A program made the translations under genes and the position numbers. Source: CAWIVH01 sp963839475 (GTDB lineage: Bacteria > Acidobacteriota > UBA6911). Taken from it: a DNA stretch of 64,000 bases. This document shows positions 27,301 through 36,539 of this stretch, piece after piece. Every line of letters begins with the position of its first letter. Position 1 is the stretch's first letter. The stretch covers positions 930,001-994,000 of the forward strand of contig CAWIVH010000001.1 in assembly GCA_963839475.1 (NCBI GenBank). The letters are read 5' to 3'. The notes under the pieces are model-generated. The model was not told the origin of the DNA. It was given only the letters and a program-made list of their open reading frames with translations, and ran no database searches.

Positions 27301-28035
27301 GTAACAGTTTTCGCAAATTCGGCGAGTTCGGCCTATAACTCGATGCAGGCATCGATTGAGAAGCGGCTGAGCCGGGGTTTGCAGGGACGCTTTCACTGGA
27401 CCTGGTCCCACGCCATCGACGAGGTTTCAGACCCGTTCGACGGACGAGGCTTTTTCTCCTTGCCGCAAAATAGTCTGAATTTCGCCGGGGAACGGGCATC
27501 TGCAAATTTCGATAGCCGGCACAGGGTGGCTTTGTTTGTCGTTTGGGACATGCCGGTATTTGCCGATAGCATCCTCCTGAAAAACTGGAAATGGGCCGCG
27601 GTGGGGGAGTTTCAAACCGGCCAACCGTATACGGTCAACAGCGCCGTCGACCGCAACGTCGACGGCAACCTCACGGACAGGCTGGACTCGCTCAGCGGAA
27701 TTTCTCTTTATCCCGGCGACGCCATCCCGGTCCGGCTCGATACAGGAGCCAATCCATTGAGCTTGATCGCAGCCAAGCCGGGTCTGGACGGCAGGATCGC
27801 GCGCAACAGCTTTACCGCAGATGGGATTGCTGCGATCGATCTGGCCATATCCAGGCTAATCCTATTGCCGGGGGAATCGCATAGTCTCAGCCTGCGGGTG
27901 GAGTTTTTAAATTTGTTTAACGGGACGAGTTTTGGTATTCCGATAAGAATTCTGGAATCGCCCGGATTCGGCCGGACCTTTGACACGCAAGTCGAACCCA
28001 GGGCAGTAAGGTTTTCGGTAAGGCTGCAATTTTAA
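24343..28035 (+). CDS. Oar-like TonB-dependent outer-membrane receptor
   Basis: About 1230 aa, outer membrane. Signal peptide MKPVRIARAALLLFVLIGLV, then a carboxypeptidase-regulatory-like beta-sandwich (about 28-115: GEIRGKILDVQG...AGAIVVLTN), a plug domain (about 210-310; VNGSRGRGNNFTVDGSDNN), and a long beta-barrel ending with aromatic residue Phe (VRFSVRLQF). This architecture is widely multiplied in Acidobacteriota and is usually tied to polymer or large-ligand uptake, but the ligand is not predictable. The ATG at 24343 with GGAG nine bases upstream is preferred to the GTG at 24298, which would place 15 extra residues before the signal peptide. It stands alone; the next gene is FecR-like. 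Confidence 0.9.
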   Translation: MKPVRIARAALLLFVLIGLVPRPAQTDTLTGEIRGKILDVQGQVPLAGAIVVLTNTDRGWKKTLTTNTGGDYLFLQLEPGNYSLTIEKEGYYKTEKTDVLVPLNQPKVIIPPISLRKLVSTPTREVTLRGEQSKTAIIDLTAPGPTPSVLAFIREPGSVALASLLHWTMQSNYPAVLLQSLPLRGLRSFDQVALLSPGVFRVPFTSGEGPATGIGVGGAGQFSVNGSRGRGNNFTVDGSDNNDEDIGVRRQGFVSLIPQSIDSVQELQIVTAGFSADSGRNHGSMVNAVSRPGEKNHHGSLYGFFNTSALNAEGRFDTPFRDVLNTAANSGGGFSGSDSSWQQYGGTAGGPIVAGKLFYYVSAEQQRLHGTKIRQFVVPSTQERGLRTKDGFVPIEDLKSFLGPDINYYDNAGKGVFSLYPLPNNTAGPFGANNYSEAREADGTGTIASSRLDWYLSSTQSVFGRYNLTDDNATLPFTSEAIHSTLATSTRTQNLSLFWNGTFARYTSALRFSYGRTRLAFPTDKGSPLIFGSDPGGSSIQSQPITTPYGRFGPFGATGPIGQLRIDPYSTIGVDVFNFPQGRVDNTFQASEFLTRAWARHTLKFGFDIRRSQLNSYSDRNSRPLVQFGYGRVSSTCMANPTCPFATSDGLLRGTDLAALGAPAGFLQTISTPDYPDTTIGLRITQYDIFAQDDWKVRPNLSINLGLRYELQTVPVEVNSRIEKYLHLKPEDFGHMEPTGTLQNRNIINAGNYAFDASIAALNDFLEGRDKISDQDYKRFSPRVGFAWDPLGSGKLSIRGGYSLVYDANIGAVTSQSRNVFPTLAPVNLDPSFQPPTGVVINSPAFFVFTPKQTALIRPGTLNTFNISKDAFATAMGTLFAQTPPSPGAGYSSNGLAFTLPERILKPAYAQQMAFSIERQFGANYLASLAFVRTAGSHLLRFATPNAGLLSTPILLSDFSHPLRVYSIPPVLVAGNPTRPDPGLGAVTVFANSASSAYNSMQASIEKRLSRGLQGRFHWTWSHAIDEVSDPFDGRGFFSLPQNSLNFAGERASANFDSRHRVALFVVWDMPVFADSILLKNWKWAAVGEFQTGQPYTVNSAVDRNVDGNLTDRLDSLSGISLYPGDAIPVRLDTGANPLSLIAAKPGLDGRIARNSFTADGIAAIDLAISRLILLPGESHSLSLRVEFLNLFNGTSFGIPIRILESPGFGRTFDTQVEPRAVRFSVRLQF

Positions 28036-28053
28036 GGTAATGAATCCTAATCA

Positions 28054-28095
28054 AACCGCCAAGGCCTCGAAGAACGCAAAGTAGACCTGGCGGTC
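28054..28095. repeat. Short palindromic repeat, AACCGCCAAGG type
   Basis: Imperfect inverted repeat (ACCGCCAAGG on the left, CCTGGCGGT on the right, about 22 bases apart) just after the TonB receptor gene. Related in arm sequence to those at 8508-8559 and 59248-59305. It might act as a transcript 3' end structure. Confidence 0.45.
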
Positions 28096-28122
28096 TTAAA
28101 GTGCTGGTGCGTGGAGGCAGGA

Positions 28123-29016
28123 ATGAAAATGCTTCGTGTTGGGATTTTGATTCTGGGATTGCTGATTTCGGCTGTTTTTCCGGCTTATTCGCAAGGGGGA
28201 GTAACCGCCGTCGGGATGGTAACTCAGATTACCGGACAGGTGTTCATCCAGCGCGGCCAGGCGAAAAATGAAGCCAAGCTGGCCGAACTGCTATACCCGG
28301 GAGACACCCTGGTCACCACGGGCGCCGGCGTGGCATCCATCATGTACTGCCCGACGTCGGAAAAGCTTGTGCTGGGCAAAAGCGTCACCCTGGAATTGGG
28401 GGCGAAGGATATCAAGGTCGTTAAAGGCGCCGCACCGGCCCGCTCGGCCGCGCGCTGCATGCTGCCTCGCGTCGCCCTTGGCTCCGAGAGCCTGGAACGG
28501 ATGGGGGCCTTTCGGGCCCGCGGCCTGAAGCCGGTGGTTCAGTATCTGGGCGGGCCCATATCCGGCGAGCGTCCCACTTTCGAATGGGCGGCTGTCGAAG
28601 GGGCAAAGTCGTACCGCCTACGTCTCAAGGATGCCGATGAAGATAAGCTCCTCTGGGAATCACGTCCATCGTCCCCCATGGTCGCCTATCCCGCGTCCGA
28701 GCCGGCACTACAGCCGGGCAAGGCGTACGAATGGGAAATCCTGGCAGAAGCCAATGGAGAGCAGCTGGCGCAAAGCAGCGTGAGCTTCGAGGTCAAGAAG
28801 AACGGTGAGGCCGCCGCCAAACAGGACGATGATCTGATGCAGGGGCTCGAACTCGAGAGCAAGGGCTACTTTGCAGAAGCCGGCGCTTATTTCCGAAAGA
28901 TTCGCAAAGCCAGTCCCGAGGATACCCGGATCACCCGTCATTTAGCATGGCTCTACTGGAGCGCCGGGCTTCTCGAAGCCTTCAAGCAGGAGTGGAATAG
29001 CCTGACGGACAAATGA
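28123..29016 (+). CDS. Exported FecR-domain protein with C-terminal TPR-like helices
   Basis: About 297 aa. Signal peptide MKMLRVGILILGLLISAVFP. Residues about 30-110 form a FecR-type beta-sheet domain (GMVTQITGQVFIQRG, then LYPGDTLVTTGAGVASIMYC). A second beta-sandwich-like part (about 140-225: PTFEWAAVEGAKSYRLRLKDAD, an Fn3-like carbohydrate/anti-sigma accessory type) follows, then helical repeats resembling one to two TPRs to the end. The start at 28123 is chosen for GGAGG at 28113-28117. No sigma factor is nearby, so a classical FecI/FecR circuit is unlikely; such FecR proteins in Acidobacteriota often sit near CHASE2 or TonB genes. Role unknown. Confidence 0.78.
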   Translation: MKMLRVGILILGLLISAVFPAYSQGGVTAVGMVTQITGQVFIQRGQAKNEAKLAELLYPGDTLVTTGAGVASIMYCPTSEKLVLGKSVTLELGAKDIKVVKGAAPARSAARCMLPRVALGSESLERMGAFRARGLKPVVQYLGGPISGERPTFEWAAVEGAKSYRLRLKDADEDKLLWESRPSSPMVAYPASEPALQPGKAYEWEILAEANGEQLAQSSVSFEVKKNGEAAAKQDDDLMQGLELESKGYFAEAGAYFRKIRKASPEDTRITRHLAWLYWSAGLLEAFKQEWNSLTDK

Positions 29017-29027
29017 GAGGGCGACTC

Positions 29028-32000
29028 CTATTTTATCGGGCCTTTGATAACGCGAATGCGATTGTTGAATTGATCCGCTATATACAGGTTCCCTGCAGGA
29101 TCAAAAGCCAGGCCTGCAGTGACCAGGAATGTGGCTTGCGTAGCCGGCCCGCCATCGCCGCCAAAACCAAAATCGTAGGTCCCCGCGACAGTAGTCAGAA
29201 TCAGCGTAGAGGCATCCACACGTGCGGCCCTGTTGAAAATCCCCGCCATAAAAAGATTCCCCGAATTATCGGTTGCGAGGCCCATGGGTCCGGGGATGGC
29301 TGCAGTGTAGCGATAGTAGTCCCTCACAGCAATAAAAACTCCTGACCGTTGCCGGCGATGGTATAGATGGTGCCGTCGGGTGTTCATCAGGCGAACCCGA
29401 TTATTGCCGTAGTCAGCAATAAAAATATTCCCCAATTCGGTCCGATGATAACCGAGTATGGATGGTTTAGCTTGGCGCTGACGGCCGGGCCAAAGTCACC
29501 CCCAAATCCGGCAGGCCCAGTTCCCGCGAATCGTGGTGATGATGCCGGTCTGCCTATCGACCTTCCGTATCCTGTGTTGTCCGTTTCCGAATCTTCTCGG
29601 CAATGAGAAGGTTACCGCTCGTATCGAAGCCCAACTCCAAAAGGATGGAAAATTGCGGATTGAGTTGCCGGAACATTATCGACTGGAGCCTGTTGCTTTG
29701 CCATTGCCAGCAACAGTGGTCACAATGCCGGTTGCAAGAATCGACTTTCCGAACCCGACCGCTGTAAGGATCGTTGTAGGTGTCGGCAATATAGACATTC
29801 CCGGCAGTATCGATCCCACGCCTAGCGGGAATCCGAATCCCGCGCTGGTTGCAGGACCATTATCTCCCGAGTAGCTACCTAAATCATTGCCTGCAACGGT
29901 CGTTATGGTTCCGGATTTGGCGTCGACTTTCCGGATGCGCAGATTGTTTTGATCTGCAATGTATAGGTTGCCGGCGGAATCGAAGGCAATACCCTGGGGC
30001 AACAGGAGTGAGCCCGCCCAGGCGGGTCCATTATCTCCCAAATAGCTTGTATGTCCATTCCCCGCGATGGTTGAGATGGTACCCCCGGCGTTAACAAAGC
30101 GAATCCTATAATTCCCGGTATCGGCGATGAATATCTGTCCTGAACCATCTACCGCAACCCCCTGGGGACCGAACAATCCTGCACCCATGGCCGGGCCTCC
30201 ATCGCCCGAGTAATCCTCATTGCCGCTGCCGACCACGGTATGATCACGCCGGTCCTGTCGATTTTGCGAATCCGCCATTTCCGGAATCAGTGAAATAGAG
30301 ATTGCCGGAGGTGTCAAAGCATAGCTGGGAAGGGCTTTCGATGTCGGCATTTATGGCGACTCCGCCATCGCCGCTATAACCCTTATTTCCGGTTCCCGCA
30401 AATGTGGTGATGATTTTCGTGACGGCATCTATCCGACGGATCCGGTGATTTTTGGTGTCGCTTAAAAAAATGTTGCCGCCGGAATCTACAACAACGCGTT
30501 CAGGCCGGTTTATCGATGCAGCAGTTGCAGGACCGTTATCCCCGCTATAGCTTTCCTGTCCTGTGCCGGCGATGGTGGTGATGATGCCAGTGGAAGCCTC
30601 GACCTTGCGGATGCGGTTGTTGTCCGTATCGGCAATATAACAAATTGCCGGCAGCATCAATAAAGATACCCTTCGGCAAATAGAGTGAGGCGGAGGTAGC
30701 CTTACCCCCGTCTCCTGCGAAGCCATACTCCAGATATTGGCCCGCCACTGTGGTAATGATTCCCGATTTGGCATCCACTCGGCGTATCCGACTGCTTCCG
30801 GTATCGGCAATAAGCAGATTTCCCAGGGCATCGACAACGGCATCATGGGGAAGCACAAGATCCGTGGCGGTTGCCAGGGCATTGTCTTCACTGACGCCCA
30901 ATACGCCGGAGCCGGCCACACTCGTCATAACCCCGGTTACGAGATCCACTTTACGGATTCGATTATTGAAAGTATCTGCAACGTAGAGATTCCCGGAAGT
31001 ATCCAAACTAACCGCATAGGGAAAGTTCACACTTCCTGTGGTCGCTGCCGCACCTTCACCCTCAAAAGTAGATCCCCCGGCGATCGTAGTTATATAACCC
31101 TGTGGTAGCTCGGCAAGCGAGGGCGGTTGGATCAAGAGCGAGGTCTGAGCCAACCCGCCGCGGTTCTGGACCGATACAATGGTCCGGCCGCTGCGCAGCC
31201 CAGGCGCAATGAAGCTCAATAGCTCGGTGTTTGAGACCGTCACTCCGTCGATTTTGGTACCTGCGACAATCACAATGGTCTCAGGCGCAAAATTTTTCCC
31301 GCTGATGACGACGTGTCACTCCCCCTTTAGACTGAATAATCGAGTGGATGATGCTCGAGATTACCGGCTGTCCCGTAGGTAATCTCCTGCCCGGAGTGGT
31401 CCTTCGAGCCCACCATCACCTTCCCGGATTGGGTTATGGCGATTCCCCTCGGGCTCTGAAATGTCCCCGTCTGTGCTGCCTGCACTACCTGCCCGGTTGC
31501 CGCGAGCAGAACCTTGATCTTGCCGCCCGTGGGCTCTGTTACATAAATATTTCCCAGCGAATCGGTGGCGACCGCAGCGGGCGCGTTGAAAGTCTTTCCC
31601 GGTAAGTCGCACTTGGCCCCGGATAGATGCCGGGTGGCATTTGGGACCACCGCTTCCTATGGTCGTGACCTTGCCCGCTTCCGTCACCCGGCGAATCAGA
31701 TTGTTTCCGGTATCCGCCACCAGAACCGAAACCGGCGGAGGCGGCGTGCCGTTCTTTTCGCGCAGCAGCTGCTGCGCCAGCGTCTCGGTTTCTACCGCGA
31801 TCCCTGTCGGAGCGTTAAACCGCGCCGCACTGCCCGTCCCGTCAGCCAGCCCGGGAGTCCCGGGTTGTCCGGCGACGATGGTTACCTTGTTAGTGGTCAG
31901 GTTGATCCTGCGGATCGTGTGGCTGCCGGCATCAGCCACCCAAAGGTAACCCTGCGCATCCAGTGCCACCCCCTGGGGATTGTTCAATCCCTGGTCTGTC

Positions 32001-34028
32001 GAAAGCGTTCCTACCCTCCCATCCGGACCGCCCGTAACCTTCCGGATCAAGTTATTGCCCGAATCGCTCGTGTAGATCACCCCGCGCGCCTGGTCCATCG
32101 CCAGAAACACCGGCTTCTTGAAAAGCGCCTGCAGCCGGAGATCGTCCTTCAACCCCGAGTTTTTGCTGATACCCGCATAAACCTGAGGGGGAGAGGATAG
32201 GCTCTGCATCTGCAGTATCACCTGATCCGACGTGTTCGCCAGGTACACCCTTCGCGCCAGATCCTGCGTCACCCCCGTTATGTCATATCCTCCCGCGGCT
32301 CCCGAACTTACCTTCACCACCACTATCGTCGCCGCCTTGACAAGGCTCCCCGTCGATACCGCTAATGATGAAAATCCCGCCTGCCTCCCCTGCACCCGTC
32401 CTTGCAGATCCACGGAGGTGATCTGGGAGCTGTATCCATTGAACCCGAACTGGAAATCGTCCCTTACGTTCTCTTCACTGTCGATCACCACGGGTAGGAG
32501 GTTTAATGTGTTTCCTTCGTTTACGGCGACTTCAGACGATTCCGGATTCGCCAGGTCCAGGATGATTCCCCTTGGAACTGCCGTGTTCCCCGGCCGCAGC
32601 TGTTGGATCGCTCCGGCCGATACCTGGTACGCAAACTGATCCCCCGTCTGTCCCGCCAGCGGCACATTCAGCGGCGCTCCCGAACTCTGAAACAACCGCA
32701 GCGACCCCGTCGAACTCTTCCCCGGATCCGCGCTGATCAATATCAGCCGCGTCGAATACTCGCCCCCAAATGCGATCTGCGGAAATACCTGAATCCCCTG
32801 CGGCGGAGCCACCGTCAGATCCGCTACCGGCAACGTCGTCAGCAGAAAATCGTTGCGCTTGTTCGTCGTCAGCTTCAGCGTGATCGGCACCACCGGCACC
32901 TGCGCCCGAATCTCGCATTCTCCCGAAAACCCCTGCGGCATGTCCGGAAACAGCTCATACGCCAGCTTCGCTACGTGACCGCCTGCCGGCAGATCCACCG
33001 TCGTCGTCGCCAGCGACCCGCCCAGCCGGTCCATCAGCTCCAGTACCACCGAGGTCGCAGGATTCCCGGTATTGGCAATGGCAATCCCCGTCTCGCTCCC
33101 CGCACGGTCGATGAAGATCCGCGCTTTCGTCGTCGGCGCTATCGCTCCTACCCCCGCCTCTGTCACCAGCCGCGTTCCCTGACGATATTGAAATATCAAG
33201 GTCCCCGACGGAATCGCATCGCCCGATTCCAGCGTCACCACGGCATAGCCGACCTGAACGTCATTCCCGCCGCCAAGCTCCAGCCGGAATGCTCCGTTCC
33301 CCTGCAGGCTGTACGGCACCTCCGCCCCCGATGGCAGTTGAAACGGCGTCCCGTCCGACTTGATGAACTTCACCTTCCCGCTCGCCGCGTTGCTGCTGCT
33401 CGATATCAGGATGATCTGGGTCGTGTACCCGCCTCCCAGCGCCACGTGCGGAAACGTCAGATTCTGCTTGCTCGCCGCCCCTTTCAGATCGATCACAGGA
33501 AGTGTCGCGTAGATGTACTCCGTCGCCGCTACCTGGCTTTCCCGCAGCGTCACGGCCGCAAGACGCTGATCCACCCCTCCGGTTTCAAAGCTCAGGCTCC
33601 CGATCTTCACGTCATCCGGAATCGATCCGATCAGCTGGTCCACAAACAGCGGCCGTTGCTGGCGTGGCGTGAAAGTCCTGGGGGCGCTCCCCTTCACATT
33701 GCCGCTTGCATCCCGCAGCACAAAGTCTCGCATTCACGATCTGGTCCGATGCGTTCGCCAGCGCGATCGCCGAGCGCGTCCCCGCCGTCCGGTCGACAAA
33801 TATCCTGCCCGATTGAATCGGTTCCACGGCAGCCACCCCGGCCTGCCACAAAACCACTCCATCGGCCGTCGTATAGGTAAACAAAGCCGTACCCGTCGGA
33901 CGAGATGATCCCGTATCCGGCAAGAGCGTTCCATATCCCACCTGGATCTGGGATTGAGTAAAAGCGAGATAACCTGATATGAGGAGAGCGGCAGCAGATA
34001 CTGCCATTATTTCCTTCCACCTTCGCAT
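29028..34028 (-). pseudogene. Giant NHL-repeat protein, copy B, multiply frameshifted
   Basis: Paralogue of copy C, offset by exactly 5392 bases at the start codon. Start MRRWKEIMAVSAAALLISGY at 34028 with AGGAAAGGG site. The reading frame is interrupted near 33728 (one extra base against copy C: GTCTCGC versus GTCTGC), near 31640, at 31310-31370 (TIG domain, a stop and indels), near 30640 (an extra base giving GNLLYCRYG in place of GNLYIADT), at about 30240-30290, at 29620-29870 and near 29350. Open pieces remain: 31640-33728, 31327-31640, 30645-31310, 30280-30645, 29870-30240, 29028-29280. The C-terminus IRVIKGPIK is still present. So many lesions make a whole functional protein unlikely. 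N-terminal half is near identical to copy C; NHL half is clearly more diverged. Confidence 0.88.
32180..33858 (-). repeat. Near-identical direct repeat, member in copy B
   Basis: About 1.68 kb matching 37573-39250 at constant offset 5393. I see on the order of ten substitutions between 32200 and 33620 and one one-base indel at the end of that range, whereas sequences on both sides differ at many positions. It covers the N-terminal beta-rich repeats and the Big_2-like domain. Confidence 0.85.
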
Positions 34029-34225
34029 GGCAGAACCCTTTCCTGCAGGAAACAACAGGTAAAATCAGCCTGACAGGATCTTAATACCAAACCCAGTGGG
34101 AATCCATTTGTTACTCGGGCGGGGGAAGCTTTGAGTGGGGTATCGCCACGCACCAAGCAGGGCTTTGCTGGAACTGGAGAGAATGGAAATGTTCAAGCAG
34201 AATTAGGGCTGCCTGATGTTATGCA

Positions 34226-34407
34226 GAGCAACATTAATCATTGCACATCTTTTGGGCTCGGCATGATCCCCAATCCCGCGCAGCGGGACGCACTCCAAAG
34301 CGCCTCCGGCGCCATAAGGGGAGCCGCGCAGCGGCTTTGGAATACGGCGCCTCGGCGCCGCTTTGCGTTCAAGGCCATTCAATCATGCACCAAGACCTAT
34401 GTTGCTC
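34226..34407. repeat. Hairpin-rich intergenic repeat with inverted ends
   Basis: In the 405-base gene-free gap 34029-34433. Ends GAGCAACAT (34226-34234) and ATGTTGCTC (34399-34407) are complementary. Inside are GCGCCTCCGGCGC, CCGCGCAGCGG and GGCGCCTCGGCGCC, and a larger CCAAAGC...GCTTTGG pair. Different from the 239-bp element. No gene is seen in the gap. Confidence 0.65.
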
Positions 34408-34433
34408 AATATAGGTGATCACAGCAATCGATC

Positions 34434-36538
34434 CTATTTTATTGGCCCCTTGATGACACGGATGCGGCCGTTGAATTGATCGGCCACATACAGGTTTCCT
34501 GCCGGATCGAAGGCCAGGCCTGCTGGAGTCAGGAAAATAGCCTCCGTGGCCGGTCCGCCGTCGCCGCTAAAGCCAAAATCGTCGGTCCCTGCGATAGTTG
34601 TCAAGTTTAGATTGGTAGCATCGACCCGCACAACCCGGTTGAAAAGCCCTGAAATATAAAGGTTCCCCGAATTGTCAGAGGTCAGGCCTATTGGGCCCGG
34701 CATGCTTGCATAGGGAGAAGGAAATCCATCACAACAATAAAAAGGGTATTGGCTTCCGCCTGCAAGGGTGTAAATAGTACCATCGGCGGTCACCAGTCGA
34801 ACGCGGTTATTGCTGTTATCCGCGATGAAAATGTTCCCGAACCTATCTGATGAGACTGTAACCGGTCCGTTCAGCTTTGCATTGACGGCTGGGCCAGAAT
34901 CACCACCGAATCCGCCAGTTCCTGTCCCTGCGATGGTTGTGATGATGCCGCTCTGCCGATCGACCTTTCGGATTCTGTGATTATCCGTTTCCCTATCATT
35001 CTCGGCGATGAGCAGGTTACCGCTTATATCAAAACCCACACCAAAAGGATAAACAACTGCAGATTGTGTTGCCAAAACATCATCCACCGGGGCTTCTTGC
35101 TTTCCGTTGCCTGCGAAAGTGCTCACAATGCCGGTCAAAACGTCGACTTTGCGGACCCGACCGCTGTAAGGGTCGCTGAGGGTGTCGGCTACATAAATAT
35201 TCCCGGAGGTGTCGAGTGCCACACCTTCCGGAAATCCAAGTCCTGCGCTGGTCGCCGGAATGTTATCTGCTGTGTAGCCGATCTGATCAATTCCCGCAAC
35301 CGTCGTGATGTTCCCGGATTTGGCATCGACTTTCCGGATGCGCAGATTGCTCTGATCGGCAATATAGAGGTTGCCGGCTGAATCAATGGCTATACCCCGG
35401 GGATCCAGCAGTGTCGCCGCCCAAGCGGGACCGTTATCACCCAGATAACTTGTATGCCCATTCCCTGCCAGCGTCGTGATAATGCCACCCGAGTTGACCA
35501 GACGAATCCTGTAGTTGCCGGAATCGGCAATAAATATTTGACCGGAACCGTCGACTGCAACCCCTTGGGGACTGGCCATGGCTGCGCTGGTGGCCGAACC
35601 TCCATCGCCGGAGTATTTCTTATCGCCGCTGCCCGCCACGCTTGTGATCACCCCATTCCGGTCAATCCTGCGAATTCGTGCATTCCCCGCATCAGCCACA
35701 AACATATTTCCGGATGCGTCGATACAAATTTGGGATGGGCTCTTCAAGTTTGCCTGCTGGGCCGGACCGCCGTCGCCGCCGTATGTGCCCTGTCCTGTCC
35801 CGGCGTAGGTCGTGATAATTTTCGTGGCGGCGTCAATGCGGCGAATCCTGTGATTTTCAGTGTCGCTCACAAAGATATTGCCGCTTGCATCCACCACCAC
35901 ATGGTCGGGGCGGCTCAAGGAAGCGGAGGTGGCGGGACCATTGTCGCCACCATAACTTCGTGAACCATCGCCGGCGATAGTTGTGATGATGCCTGTAGCG
36001 GCATCGACTTTCCGGATGCGGTTGTTGTAGGAATCGGCAATAAATATATTTCCGGCGGAATCCAGGAAAACTCCTTTACACCCTTCGAGCAATGCGGACG
36101 TTGCCGGACCGCCATCTCCCTTAAAGCCATACTCCAAGTAGCTGCCCGCAACCGTCGAGATAATTCCTGATTTGGCGTCCACGCGGCGTATGCGGTTGCC
36201 CAAGAAGTCGGCTATGAAAAGGTTGCCGGATGCATCTATGGCAATTTCCCTCGGTCCTGCCAGGTTCGCTGCCGTAGCCAAGCCATTGTCTCCCTCAAAT
36301 CCGAGGACACCGGTGCCCGCTACGCTGGTCATGATCCCAGTCAGAAGGTCCACCTTGCGAACGCGATGATTGAAAGTGTCAGCGATATAAAGATTCCCTG
36401 CATTATCAAAATTGACCGCAAATGGCAGGTTTACACTGCCGGTGGTTGCCGCCGCTCCTTCTCCGGCAAAGGTAGTGCCTCCTGCAATCGTCGTAATGTA
36501 ACCCTGCGGAAGATCGGCCAGAGACGGTGGCTGGATTA
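34434..36538 (-). CDS. NHL protein copy C, C-terminal twelve-repeat portion
   Basis: Open from about 36538 to the stop at 34434 (first ATG at 36353, but that lies inside the second repeat and is probably not a real start). It is the continuation of the gene that starts at 39420, shifted by loss of one base in the Leu-Ile codons near 36539 (AAAGCGAGG against AAGAGCGAGG in copy B). I count twelve repeats of about 56 residues, consensus 'GNLYIADxxNNRIRKVDxxTGIITTIAGxGxxxYxGDxGPA', ending IRVIKGPIK. The one-base breaks leave this propeller block intact, so a true gene with a consensus error is quite possible. Expected location is outside the inner membrane, together with the N-terminal part. Confidence 0.82.
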
Positions 36539-36539
36539 A

